The notes under the pieces are model-generated. The model searched no databases, was not told the origin of the DNA, and saw only the letters and a list, made by a program, of their open reading frames with translations. DNA of 64,000 nt from Acidobacteriota bacterium (GTDB lineage: Bacteria > Acidobacteriota > Terriglobia > Terriglobales > Acidobacteriaceae): the NCBI GenBank assembly GCA_013289795.1, contig JABCZH010000005.1, positions 1 through 64,000 on the forward strand. Reading direction: 5' to 3'. Both the position numbers and the translations under genes were made by a program. This document shows positions 1 to 7,915 of this stretch, in pieces (the stretch's first letter is position 1; each line of letters begins with the position of its first letter).

Positions 1-344
1 CAGGTGTAGTTTAGCGATTCGCACGCGGGGCAGGTTTAGGAAGCAAAAGCAAGGACAAGTCCGGTGGGATAGTCCCGTTCCGCCTGTTGGGAGACTGTCG
101 GCATCTCGGGAGTTGCTCAAAGATGTTTCTTTCCGGCACGAGAAATCAGAAACGTCGCAAGGGATATGGTTATATGAACTTGCGTGTGCCGAAAGTGCCT
201 CTCACACAGAATCCGCGCAATAAACTCAATTGTGAACTCAGCCCATGATCCCAGCCCATGATCGCTCCGACTTACACGTATTTGCAGGTACTTGGCAGTC
301 TCCCGCAAACCTGTAAGTAGTTGTAGGTTCGGGTTGACCTAGGT
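1..344. other. Non-coding left edge, probable end of an integrated element
   Basis: I see no convincing gene here. The one open frame (minus strand, 117-308, 63 codons) has no recognisable domain, no good ribosome binding site and a composition that fits chance. A short direct repeat (GCCCATGATC) occurs twice in tandem near 240-260. Because the stretch ends exactly where a 3' tRNA fragment begins, the simplest reading is that it is the distal end of an integrated element whose body lies to the left of the window. No integrase is visible. Confidence 0.35.
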
Positions 345-389
345 CTGAAAAGGCTGGCGTCGGCGGTTCAACTCCGTCCCTGGCCACCA
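345..389 (+). pseudogene. 3' half of a tRNA-Phe(GAA) gene (attachment-site remnant)
   Basis: From the anticodon loop onward this is a textbook tRNA: loop CTGAAAA with anticodon GAA at 347-349, 3' anticodon strand GGCTG, five-base variable loop, T-stem GGCGG/CCGTC around loop TTCAACT, acceptor strand CCTGGCC, discriminator A and an encoded CCA. All spacings are canonical. The 5' half is missing: the bases before the loop (TAGGT) do not pair with GGCTG, and no GGCCAGG acceptor strand or D-arm lies upstream. A tRNA cut in the anticodon loop with an intact 3' half is the normal product of tyrosine-recombinase integration, where the complete gene is rebuilt at the other end of the element. The orientation puts that element to the left. 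Confidence 0.75.
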
Positions 390-414
390 TCTTTTCAACC
401 TCCAGAATCTTTGG

Positions 415-1137
415 CTAGTTCTGACCAGCCGCAGGCAGGTTCAGGCGAACCACTTCGCCAGTATCGAACTGATACTCTGCCTCGATCACGCTAAACTTGC
501 CTGACTTCACTGCGTTCCGAATGATCTCGCTGTTGGCCAGCACGTCTGTGGCGCTCTGGTGAACGTTCTCCTTGATGGCCGATTCGACCAGATCGTCCGC
601 CTTGGCGTAGGTCTTGGCTTGAGCAACGGCGGGACCGATCTTGTCCATGATTGCGTCCAGGTTGCGGCTGGGCATCTTCACGCCCGAACACGCCGCGATC
701 ACCGCACCGCATTTCTGATGTCCGAGCACCACCAATAAAGGACTGTGAAAGTGGTCCACCGCGTACTCGATGCTACCCAGCCCGACGGGCCCGGCGATGT
801 TGCCGGCTGCGCGCACCACGAAGAGGTCGCCCAGGCTCTGGTCGAACGTCAACTCCGGCGAAACGCGGCTGTCGGAACACGAAAGGACGATCACGTGGGG
901 CGATTGCCCGGAAGCCAGTTTCTGGCGTAGTGAAGCCAAGGCATATATTTTCGGTTTACTGGCGACAAACCGCGCATTGCCAGCCATAAGATTGGCCCAG
1001 AGCTTGTCTGCTGACGGTTTCGGCTGGCTCGATGCGGCATGCGCTGAATGCTGCGCAGGAGCCACTTGCGGTTGTTGTGCGAGCCCGGAAGCGACGAACC
1101 ACAACAAAACGCCGAAATATAGCAGAGCGTGTTTCAT
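415..1137 (-). CDS. Secreted beta-class carbonic anhydrase
   Basis: Interconverts CO2 and bicarbonate. The product (240 aa from the chosen start) begins with a signal peptide (residues 1-20, ending GLA), then a low-complexity linker, then a full beta-carbonic anhydrase domain. The zinc-site residues are all present: Cys87 and Asp89-Arg91 in CSDSR, His140 and Cys143 in HQKC. The start was set at the ATG preceded by GGAGGG eight bases upstream; an in-frame ATG 14 codons earlier would put extra residues in front of a clean signal peptide. The signal peptide implies periplasmic action, while most bacterial beta enzymes are cytoplasmic. It stands alone between the tRNA scar and a divergently read small gene. 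Confidence 0.93.
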   Translation of the reverse strand: MKHALLYFGVLLWFVASGLAQQPQVAPAQHSAHAASSQPKPSADKLWANLMAGNARFVASKPKIYALASLRQKLASGQSPHVIVLSCSDSRVSPELTFDQSLGDLFVVRAAGNIAGPVGLGSIEYAVDHFHSPLLVVLGHQKCGAVIAACSGVKMPSRNLDAIMDKIGPAVAQAKTYAKADDLVESAIKENVHQSATDVLANSEIIRNAVKSGKFSVIEAEYQFDTGEVVRLNLPAAGQN

Positions 1138-1272
1138 GATCAATCCCTCCAAAAGCATCGCAAGTGTACGCGCCTTCACTCCTGGAAAACAAACTGACAG
1201 GCAAGCAGCTGCTGGGTCCGGAGGTCAACATCCGCCTACGGTGTATTCTTGTACGCTAATTGCGGGACTGTC

Positions 1273-1635
1273 ATGGCCACACCGAAAAAAAACATCATCA
1301 CTTCCGACAAGGTAGCTCTCTATGAGAAGCTCATCGCCACGATTCCCGCGATTGAGCGAAAGGGCGCGGCCAATCCCTACACGTCTCTGAACGGCAACAT
1401 GTTCACACTTCTGCACCAATCGCGCTTGGCCATCCGCCTTCCCGAAGATCAACGTGACGCGTTTCTGAAGAAGTATAAGACCACGCTGTTTGAGGCCTAC
1501 GGCACTGTCATGGCGGAATACGTCGCGGTCCCTGACGCCTTGCTAAAGAATACGAAAGAACTGCAGAAGTATCTGGCGATGAGCTTCGAGTACGTCAAGA
1601 CCTTGAGGCCTAAACCGACGAAGAAGAAGTCGTGA
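1273..1635 (+). CDS. Small conserved protein, TfoX N-terminal-like
   Basis: A 120-residue soluble protein with no signal peptide or membrane segment. The middle (SLNGNMF, then LAIRLPED, then GTVMAEYVAVPDALL and a C-terminal FEYVKTLRPKP) resembles the N-terminal domain of the TfoX/Sxy family, which in other bacteria is linked to competence regulation; the basic tail is KPTKKKS. The resemblance is by eye only, so function is not claimed. The ATG is chosen because GGGA stands just upstream; a TTG eight codons earlier is possible. It reads divergently from the carbonic anhydrase, and the gap to the next gene is short. Confidence 0.65.
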   Translation: MATPKKNIITSDKVALYEKLIATIPAIERKGAANPYTSLNGNMFTLLHQSRLAIRLPEDQRDAFLKKYKTTLFEAYGTVMAEYVAVPDALLKNTKELQKYLAMSFEYVKTLRPKPTKKKS

Positions 1636-1728
1636 TCCTCGAGTCACACTATTCCTGAGGCAGTTTCTGATCCTGCTGCTCCCGATGTAAGATGTCCAAC
1701 GAACCACGACAGGGCCTCGAATCCACCG

Positions 1729-2916
1729 ATGACTACAGCGTCCCGCGCCGTCGCTTCTCCTCGCGTCGTCTGCATCCAGGATTTCCGGCCTCTGGCACGC
1801 CGCCGGCTGCCTAAAGTTGTCTTCGATTATCTGGACGGCGGCGCCGAGGGTGAAGTCACACTGCGAGAGAATTGCCGCGTATTCGAAGACGTCACCCTGC
1901 GCCCGCGCCACGCGGTCGCTGTCTCCCAATGCGATCTGCGCACCCGCGTTCTGGGTCTTGATCTTGCTTTGCCGTTCCTACTGGCTCCGGTCGGCTACAG
2001 CCGCCTCATGCATCCCGGAGGAGAAGTCGCCGCCGCTCACGCTGCTGGAGCCGTCGGAACCGCTTACATTCTCTCCACCATTTCCGGACATCGCCTGGAA
2101 GACGTGAAAGCTGCGTCTTCAGGTCCGGTCTTTTATCAGTTGTACCTAATGGGTGGCCGCGGCGCGGCCGAAGCTTCGATCGAAAGGGCTCGCATCGCAG
2201 GCTTCTCCGCGCTGGTGGTGACCATCGACACTGCGGTGGCCGGCGTGCGCGAGCGTGATGTTCGCAACGGAATGAAGGAACTCATCAGCGGCACTCTGTT
2301 CGCCAAGCTCCCATTTCTTCCGCAGGTGCTGGCCAAGCCGGGTTGGTTGGCCAACTTCCTGGTCGATGGCGGCGTCCGCCCACTCCCCAACGTCGTTGTC
2401 CCCGGCCAGGGCCCCATGCCTCTTGTGGACATCGGTGCCGCTCTCGCCGCTGCCACCGTCACGTGGGCCGACTTGCGTTGGATCCGTGCCGCCTGGCGTG
2501 GCCCTATCGTGATCAAAGGTGTCCTAACCGCTGACGACGCTCGCCACGCCCTCGACGCGGGGGCCGAAGCGATTGTTGTATCCAATCACGGCGGCCGCCA
2601 GCTCGATGGCGTTTCTCCCTCCCTGCGCGCTTTGCCGGAAGTCGTAGCCGCCGTGAACGGCCGAGCTGAGGTGCTCATGGATGGAGGCATCCGCCGCGGC
2701 GCAGACGTTGTTAAGGCCATCTGCCTTGGTGCCCGTGCCGTTCTGTGCGGCCGCGCCTATGCCTATGGCTTGGCCGCAGCCGGCCCCGCCGGCGTTGCCC
2801 GCGCCTTGGAGATTCTGCGGGTGGACCTGGAACGTACTCTCAGACTTCTCGGTTGTCCGTCGATCGCCGCTCTGGACAAATCTTATGTGAACCTTCCCGA
2901 TTGGGCCCGGCACTGA
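1729..2916 (+). CDS. FMN-dependent alpha-hydroxy acid dehydrogenase
   Basis: Member of the glycolate oxidase / L-lactate dehydrogenase (LldD) / lactate 2-monooxygenase family, which oxidises 2-hydroxy acids with FMN in a TIM barrel. The opening FRPLARRRLPKVVFDYLDGGAEGE is typical. The active-site stretch SNHGGRQLDG lies at residues 285-294 with the catalytic base His287, followed by the FMN-phosphate-binding region DGGIRRGADVVKA. The length (395 aa) is normal. The exact substrate cannot be read from the sequence; lactate or glycolate are the likeliest. The C terminus converges on the DUF1223 gene, with only ten bases between the two stops. Confidence 0.9.
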   Translation: MTTASRAVASPRVVCIQDFRPLARRRLPKVVFDYLDGGAEGEVTLRENCRVFEDVTLRPRHAVAVSQCDLRTRVLGLDLALPFLLAPVGYSRLMHPGGEVAAAHAAGAVGTAYILSTISGHRLEDVKAASSGPVFYQLYLMGGRGAAEASIERARIAGFSALVVTIDTAVAGVRERDVRNGMKELISGTLFAKLPFLPQVLAKPGWLANFLVDGGVRPLPNVVVPGQGPMPLVDIGAALAAATVTWADLRWIRAAWRGPIVIKGVLTADDARHALDAGAEAIVVSNHGGRQLDGVSPSLRALPEVVAAVNGRAEVLMDGGIRRGADVVKAICLGARAVLCGRAYAYGLAAAGPAGVARALEILRVDLERTLRLLGCPSIAALDKSYVNLPDWARH

Positions 2917-2926
2917 CCCTTCAGGG

Positions 2927-3712
2927 TTAATTCCCCAGGACCCTCTCTACCGCCGCACCTAAGACCCTTCCCTGACGGACTTCCTGAACAAACGCGATCA
3001 TCCGAAGATTGTCTCGCGTCAATCCTGGCTCCAGTTTGACTTGAACATCTTGCGCAAAGGCTAGCCCAGGCCGTGCCGTTCCGATCTTCACCATCCTTCT
3101 GACCACGGCGGTGTGCGTCAGCGTTCGTCCGCCATTCTCTCCGCGTAACACCTGCGATTCCGCGTGATTCAGCGCAATTGCCATCACCACGTCCGCCTCG
3201 GATGGCACGGCTCCAGTTTCCACATGCGCGTGCAAAGTGTTTCCGGCATCAACCGAAATTGCAGACATGCGGACCGCAACCTTCTGGACGGCCAACGCCC
3301 GGTCGAAGGCCTTCCTCGCAAGTTCTGGATCGCTCCCCACAAACTCGCTGCTTCCGTCCACCACCATCTGCGGGGTGTACGGGCTGTCTAGATTAAAGCG
3401 GTTCGCGTAGGCGCTTTGGCGGTCGCTGTAAAAGCGGGCAGAGTAAGGATCCTTCCAGCCAATGTGGTTCCAGTAATCCACATGCTCGCTGAGCACGATC
3501 ATCTCCGCTCCCGCCAAAGGTTGCCGATCAAGCTTTTGCAGGAATGCGTCTGCCGGAGGGCAACTGGAACATCCCTCCGAGGTAAACAGTTCAACCAGGA
3601 TGGGGACGCGGTCAGCGGTCTCGCTGGCCTTTCCTGGTCCGGGCGTCGATAACGGCGTCCAAGCCCGGGCAAGCAGACAAAGGGCGACAGCCGACGCCAA
3701 TCCAATTCGCAT
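2927..3712 (-). CDS. DUF1223 family secreted thioredoxin-like protein
   Basis: A 261-residue protein with an N-terminal signal peptide or anchor (residues 1-18) followed by the DUF1223 signature: VELFTSEGCSSCPPAD, SEHVDYWNHIGWKD, and YTPQMVVDG. The Cys48-x-x-Cys51 pair sits where thioredoxin-fold proteins carry their redox site, so an extracytoplasmic thiol role is plausible, but the family has no firmly established reaction. GGAG stands eight bases before the ATG. It is convergent with the hydroxyacid dehydrogenase and divergent from the receiver-like gene. Confidence 0.85.
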   Translation of the reverse strand: MRIGLASAVALCLLARAWTPLSTPGPGKASETADRVPILVELFTSEGCSSCPPADAFLQKLDRQPLAGAEMIVLSEHVDYWNHIGWKDPYSARFYSDRQSAYANRFNLDSPYTPQMVVDGSSEFVGSDPELARKAFDRALAVQKVAVRMSAISVDAGNTLHAHVETGAVPSEADVVMAIALNHAESQVLRGENGGRTLTHTAVVRRMVKIGTARPGLAFAQDVQVKLEPGLTRDNLRMIAFVQEVRQGRVLGAAVERVLGN

Positions 3713-3872
3713 AAGAGAACTCCACTAACCTGTATGGAGTGGATGCTGGGCTGGCCGGAAAGTTGCGTCGCAGGATGGAGGGACCGGGCGCCGGATTTAC
3801 CAAACCTTAACCTGCCTGCAACCTGTTCGCAACCTTATCTCGTTATCTTCGAACCACCGGAGGAACACTCTT

Positions 3873-4343
3873 ATGACGATCCTCTTTAGTGAGCGCCGCA
3901 GGGTTCTATTGATCGACGAGAACTTGCGGAGGCTAAACCTCCTTGCCACGATTCTGAGAAACCACGAAGTCGAGGTACACCCAGCCAGTCGCCTGGAGAA
4001 GGCCAAATCCCTTTGGAAAAACATTCCCTATGATCTGGTCTTGCTGGCGGCGCCGGAGAACTCTGAGCAGGCCGCTCTGGCTTCCTCGCAGATCAGGAAC
4101 AGCAAGCCTCGCCAGCGCATCGCCCTGCTGGTCGGTCCTCCGGTCTACATTCGCGAGATTGGTCGTCCGGTGGGAAAGCCGCGCCCGGTTTCGCCGTCGA
4201 CCCCGCGCGAGAGTCCATCAAGACCGCAGTGGCCGGAGATCGTTCAAAAAATGGTAAGCGACTGGTACGTAGATCAGAGCGCCCGCTTCGCGCTGGACAA
4301 CCTAACCGGCCCGGTCGCTGAACCACCGTTCGTTGCCGACTAG
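3873..4343 (+). CDS. Degenerate receiver-domain (pseudo-receiver) protein
   Basis: The first roughly 100 residues fold like a response-regulator receiver: VLLIDEN with the acidic pair Asp15-Glu16, a helix, EVEVHPAS, then YDLVLL. The phospho-acceptor Asp that should end that last strand is replaced by Ala (LLAAPEN), and the usual Lys of the later strand is also missing (ALLVGPP). It should therefore not be phosphorylated in the usual way and may act as a protein-binding module. The tail is Pro/Arg-rich with no output domain. GGAGG precedes the ATG. Two LuxR-type HTH genes face it on the other strand and could be partners, but that is inference. Confidence 0.7.
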   Translation: MTILFSERRRVLLIDENLRRLNLLATILRNHEVEVHPASRLEKAKSLWKNIPYDLVLLAAPENSEQAALASSQIRNSKPRQRIALLVGPPVYIREIGRPVGKPRPVSPSTPRESPSRPQWPEIVQKMVSDWYVDQSARFALDNLTGPVAEPPFVAD

Positions 4344-4362
4344 TTGGCTTGCTTAGTTGATC

Positions 4363-4647
4363 TCAGAACTCGGGGCTGCGAGGGAAGTCGCGACCATCTG
4401 TCCCGATCGCAGCCTCGCCGAAAGTAAGGTTTTCCTGCCTGCGGGCTTCGTACCACAACGCTAGTTCGACCCGGTTCCAGAGCCCCAGTTTGTCGTAGAT
4501 GGTGCGAAGATGGTTTTTGATGACGTATTCAGTGGTTCCGAGCGCTTTCGCGACCTCACGATTCGTGAGCCCTTGAGCAACAAGTTCGATGATGCGCTGC
4601 TCCCTTGGATTGCGAACTCGTCCCGGTTCCCGCCGCTCTCCAAGCAT
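4363..4647 (-). CDS. LuxR-type HTH transcriptional regulator (second of an overlapping pair)
   Basis: A 94-residue protein that is almost only a GerE/LuxR DNA-binding domain: NPREQRIIELVAQGLTNREVA, then LGTTEYVIKNHLRTIYDKLG, then NRVELALWY. A strong GGAGG lies five bases before the ATG, inside the 3' part of the preceding HTH gene, which is in another frame. No receiver or ligand-binding domain is attached. It probably needs a partner; the pseudo-receiver gene that converges on it is a candidate. Translation is likely coupled to the upstream gene. Confidence 0.8.
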   Translation of the reverse strand: MLGERREPGRVRNPREQRIIELVAQGLTNREVAKALGTTEYVIKNHLRTIYDKLGLWNRVELALWYEARRQENLTFGEAAIGTDGRDFPRSPEF

Positions 4648-4871
4648 AGCTGCCTCCGGTAGATAAGAGTTGCCAGTTTTACCCGCTTGATTCCGCCACT
4701 GATCCCAAACTTGTGAAAAAGACGATTGAAGTGCGCTTTCACTGTCCGGCGATTCATCCCTATGACGGTCGCAATTTCCGTGTTACCGCAGCCCTGCAAG
4801 AGCAAATCAACGATTTGCTGCTCACGCGGCCCCAGCCGGACCGGACCCTTTTCATCCATTGTCTCTCCCAA
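4461..4871 (-). CDS. LuxR-type HTH transcriptional regulator (first of an overlapping pair)
   Basis: Residues 12-70 are a LuxR/GerE HTH (LGPREQQIVDLLLQGCGNTEIA, MNRRTVKAHFNRLFHKFGI, KRVKLATLIYRR). After IYRRQ the frame stays open for about 60 more codons, but this tail is basic and Ser/Thr-rich with no domain and lies over the HTH-coding part of the next gene in a different frame. Either the tail is real and the two genes overlap by 187 bases, or a frameshift has removed an earlier stop or separated a former double-HTH protein. The HTH part itself is secure. Confidence 0.7.
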   Translation of the reverse strand: MGETMDEKGPVRLGPREQQIVDLLLQGCGNTEIATVIGMNRRTVKAHFNRLFHKFGISGGIKRVKLATLIYRRQLCLESGGNRDEFAIQGSSASSNLLLKGSRIVRSRKRSEPLNTSSKTIFAPSTTNWGSGTGSN

Positions 4872-4930
4872 TTGATGAAGCCCCCCTATTGAAACCCGCG
4901 TCCAGCCGAAATTGTGCGGCGGTTCGATAA

Positions 4931-4936
4931 ATTATA
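4931..4936 (-). promoter_or_regulatory. Possible -10 box for the LuxR pair
   Basis: A perfect TATAAT on the minus strand about 60 bases before the first LuxR-type gene. No convincing -35 box is found at the proper distance, so this is only a candidate. The rest of the 230-base divergent gap has no gene. Confidence 0.25.
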
Positions 4937-5251
4937 TGTGAAATCCGCCACCTCGTTTTCCACCGGATTCCGGCACGGGAAGCCGCTTTTGTCGGGAATC
5001 GGCCTCTGGCGGGTTGGCAAGCGGGGTGCTACTAAGCAAGGTGGAGGCGCAGTCTGAGCCGGTTTCTGTACCGATTTCCGGGACCAGGCGCGCACACCTA
5101 ACCTGTGGTAACTGGCTCTGGTAGCGTCATTTGCGGGCTGGCTCAGCCGGCCCAAGTCCAGCATCGAGGTCCGCGTTCGCTATCCCCAGTGTGTAAACTA
5201 TCGCACATCTGTGTCCCGCGGCGGACACGTGTTTTGCTCCCTCCAAAGACA

Positions 5252-6082
5252 GTGGTCATCCGCGCAATGCTCCTGGCGGTTGCCGTAACCACGGCCCAGG
5301 TGACCGCCTGGGCTCAGTTGTCTGAGATCCCGGCGGACACTGAAACTGCCCGCAACTTTACGATGCCATTCGAAAGCTCTCCGCCTGCCATGCTGACGCA
5401 ACCGGTGACCCCATCTCCAACACCGTCGCTCCCGTGCCAGATGAAGACGCCGCCGGCAAGTCCCATGGTCGGTCCTGGAAATATCCCCGATGCTCCATCC
5501 GCGTACATTCCCTTGTCCCGTCACTGCAAGTTCACACTTGTCCTGCGGCAGACCTATTCCCCTTACACTTTCGCTTCCGCCGCCTTCGATTCCACCTGGG
5601 GTCAACTGTGGGGCCAGTGGCCACAATACGGAGGCGGGATGCAAGGCTGGGGCAAGCGAATGGGGGCCACTCTCGCCGACGTCGAATCCCGCCGCTTCAT
5701 CCAAAACTTCGTGCTCGCAAGCCTGCTGCATGAAGACCCACGGTATTTTTACTCTGGTAAGAGCGGGTTGGTTCCACGCGCGTGGTACGCCGCAACTCGA
5801 GTGCTGGTCACTCGTGATGACTACGGCCGCGACGTCTTCAACCAGTCAGAGTTTCTTGGAGTATCACTCACCAGCGCACTCCAGAACGCCTACTACCCGC
5901 GGCCTGACCGTACTTTCGACGGCACTCTGAACCGTCTTGTAGAAACTCTAAGCGGGGATGCCACTACCAATATCTTGCACGAATTCACTCCCGATCTGAA
6001 GCGTCTGTTCCACAAACGTTGCCCGCAAGGCATCCAGCGATTCGAAGCCCGGATTCCCATACCCGAGAATGTCAAACCCTGA
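5252..6082 (+). CDS. Secreted protein of unknown function, acidobacterial type
   Basis: The start is uncertain. The frame is open from an ATG at 5105, but the credible N terminus is the GTG at 5252 or the ATG at 5267, both giving a clean signal peptide (MLLAVAVTTAQVTAWA). A Pro-rich linker follows, then a compact region rich in Tyr, Trp and Phe (RQTYSPYTFASAAFDSTWG, HEDPRYFYSG, YYPRPDR, SGDATTNILHEFTPD). It resembles conserved hypothetical proteins I associate with Acidobacteriota, but I recognise no catalytic motif. Aromatic spacing and lack of later membrane helices fit a periplasmic or outer-membrane protein. It is monocistronic. Confidence 0.7.
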   Translation: MVIRAMLLAVAVTTAQVTAWAQLSEIPADTETARNFTMPFESSPPAMLTQPVTPSPTPSLPCQMKTPPASPMVGPGNIPDAPSAYIPLSRHCKFTLVLRQTYSPYTFASAAFDSTWGQLWGQWPQYGGGMQGWGKRMGATLADVESRRFIQNFVLASLLHEDPRYFYSGKSGLVPRAWYAATRVLVTRDDYGRDVFNQSEFLGVSLTSALQNAYYPRPDRTFDGTLNRLVETLSGDATTNILHEFTPDLKRLFHKRCPQGIQRFEARIPIPENVKP

Positions 6083-6090
6083 CCGCGCGG

Positions 6091-6763
6091 CTACCGTTTC
6101 GCCACGAAGACTAGGAAATAATCCATACCATCGCCCTTGACGAAGTCATATTGCGCGATCAGTTCGTAGCCTGCCTCCCCCACCTCCCGGATAACCAAAT
6201 CCTTGCCTACACCGTGATTCTCTCCGTTGCCATTGCGATCAATGATTCCGATCTTTGCCCCCGGCCGCAGTGACGCCCGCAAGTTCCGCAGCAGAAGCAC
6301 CGGATTATCCACTTCGTGGTAGGTTTTCAAGAGCAATACTGCGTCGATGGCTGGTGGGAAGCAGCGGGTCGTCGGCCTTGCTTAAGACCGGTTTCACATT
6401 GTGCAGTTGCTCCTTTTCCGCGCGCTTCTCGATGTAGCGTATGGCCTCAGGATTAATGTCCACGGCATACACATTCCCAGTTTCCGTGACTCGCCTCGCG
6501 GCACGTACGGTAAACCATCCCGATCCCGCTCCAATGTCCGCCACATTCTTTCCTGGACTTATGCTCAGGATGTCCATCACGCGGTTGATTTGGAGCCTGT
6601 CCTCTCGCCCCGGCGAATCAAATATCGACAAGTCGCCGGTGTAGGGCGTGCTGGTCTTGCGGGGCTGGGCCGGCGGCGCGGCAGTATCCTGCGCCTGTGA
6701 CAACCACACACTCGCAGCCAGGACAACCGCGCTGACCACTCGGCGCTTAAACGAAGTAAACAC
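6091..6763 (-). pseudogene. SAM-dependent methyltransferase, frameshifted
   Basis: Two minus-strand frames together form one class I methyltransferase. The 5' part (from 6763) has a signal peptide, YTGDLSIFDSPGRED, the SAM motif VADIGAGSGWFTV and YAVDINPEAI. The 3' part continues in another frame with LLLKTYHEVDNP, RPGAKIGIIDRN and YDFVKGDGMDYFLVFVAKR. The join is a CCC run (GGG on the plus strand at 6356-6358): removing one base gives a continuous reading DPLLPPAIDAVLLLKTYHE. This is either a genuine single-base insertion or an assembly error. The signal peptide is odd for a methyltransferase but is seen in related acidobacterial proteins. Confidence 0.85.
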
Positions 6764-6877
6764 GGCGTCTCACTCTCTGGGATGGACTAAATTCGCATGC
6801 CGTGGTTAGCAGCGACAGGGTTGGGCGGAGCAGCACTCTTTCAGGCCCCTTCAAGCTATTTCTTACGGTTACGCGCC

Positions 6878-7321
6878 TTAGGGTGTGGCGTGTGGAGCGG
6901 GCAAGGTCGGCATTGAATTCCTAACAAAAACGCCCCTCGCTGCGGCGCCCGCCAAACCGTTCGCTTCGGCGTTGTTTTCCCGCCGCACATGGGAAATGGA
7001 GAACTCCAGCCCGCGTGCCAGTTTACGGCAGATCCAATGCAGCGAATACAAACGTGGGCTGCGGCAAGCGTACTCGCCGATCATCTGCTTCACTACCACC
7101 TCCGAATCCGAATACACGTGAAGCGCGCCGGCCTTCAGCAACACCGCGCATTGCAGGGCTTCGAGCAGTGCCAGATACTCCGCGACGTTGTTGTCCTGCC
7201 GCCCGACCCACTTCGCAATCTTCATTCGACCGCCCTCAGCCCCGTCGATCACTACCCCGATCCCCGACGGTCCTGGATTTCCCAGGGACCCACCATCGAC
7301 ATACGCCACCAACTGCGGCAT
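6878..7321 (-). CDS. Ribonuclease HI-like protein
   Basis: Cleaves RNA in RNA-DNA hybrids, if active. The 147-residue protein shows the RNase H fold motifs: YVDGGSLGNPGPSG with Asp9, NNVAEYLALLEAL with Glu48 and YSDSEVVVKQM with Asp72. In the last motif (ENNAEANGLAGAA) the fourth acidic residue, normally Asp in ADxLA, is Asn121. This position is the most tolerant of the four in E. coli RNase HI, so activity may be retained. The size fits the short RnhA-like family rather than RNase HII. It is not in an operon. Confidence 0.85.
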   Translation of the reverse strand: MPQLVAYVDGGSLGNPGPSGIGVVIDGAEGGRMKIAKWVGRQDNNVAEYLALLEALQCAVLLKAGALHVYSDSEVVVKQMIGEYACRSPRLYSLHWICRKLARGLEFSISHVRRENNAEANGLAGAAARGVFVRNSMPTLPAPHATP

Positions 7322-7574
7322 CGTTGAGCCTCAGAACTAACATGCGGCCTCCGCCACTCCGCGTCAAGAAACTACTGTGGTTCCGGCTCGCTGTGTTTTG
7401 TGCAAGAACCTGTGGAAAAGGGGGACGTTCGACTCTTATGCCCCCTAAAGCACCCCGGCAGAAGAGATTGCATATAGGAAAACTCTGTGGATCGTACAGC
7501 CACGTTGCACCGAAATGCGGCGTTGACAATTCCTGTCCTAGCATTTAACTTCGCGCCCGTCGACGGCTGAAAGG

Positions 7575-7790
7575 GTTGGCTTAAATAAAACTTAGCCAGT
7601 CCGAAGTAAGCTGGGTGATCTGCTCACCGGGGCAACTCGGTGGGCGACCTGACCCGAAAAATCCGGCTACTCTGCGAGGATGTGGCCGGGGTTGGGAACT
7701 GCGAAAGCAGTGATTACATCGAAGGCCGTGATGGTGCATGACTCCACGTCGCTAGCTCCCTCGCAGGAGTTGACGGCTAGAGCATAACCA
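7575..7790 (+). other. Hairpin-rich gap, candidate structured RNA
   Basis: No credible protein is encoded between the RNase H gene and the secreted propeller (7322-8043). This part holds several clean hairpins: an 8-bp stem at 7622-7645 (GCTCACCG/CGGTGGGC, one G-T pair), a 5-bp stem closed by a GAAA tetraloop at 7698-7711 (ACTGC-GAAA-GCAGT) inside a longer GGCC/GGCC pairing, and a CTCC/GGAG stem near 7761-7774. I compared by eye with common riboswitches, RNase P, SRP RNA and tmRNA and found no match. The strand is not certain. Confidence 0.25.
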
Positions 7791-7836
7791 ATATCACGGC
7801 CTTTTCCTTTTTCCCCAAACCTCTCACTTGACCAAG

Positions 7837-7915
7837 TTCTTCTTTGCGTTCTCCGCGGCGTTTCTCAGCGACCTCTGCGATTAAGCTTTTCGCAAACCCG
7901 TGGACATCCGTGGCT
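7837..7915. repeat. Intergenic repeat remnants (TGCGTTCTCCGCGG type plus CCGTGGACATCCGTGGC)
   Basis: The stretch carries two low-complexity units typical of dispersed intergenic repeats: a CTTTGCGTTCTCCGCGGCG-like unit, then a copy of the ATCCGTGGC motif that recurs at 34.7, 37.2, 41.5, 47.5 and 48.2 kb. An open frame covering it on the minus strand (7777-8031) is judged accidental. Confidence 0.5.

Noticed and set aside
117-308. 63-codon minus-strand ORF next to the tRNA fragment
   Set aside because: No ribosome site and no similarity to integrase or excisionase features; treated as chance.
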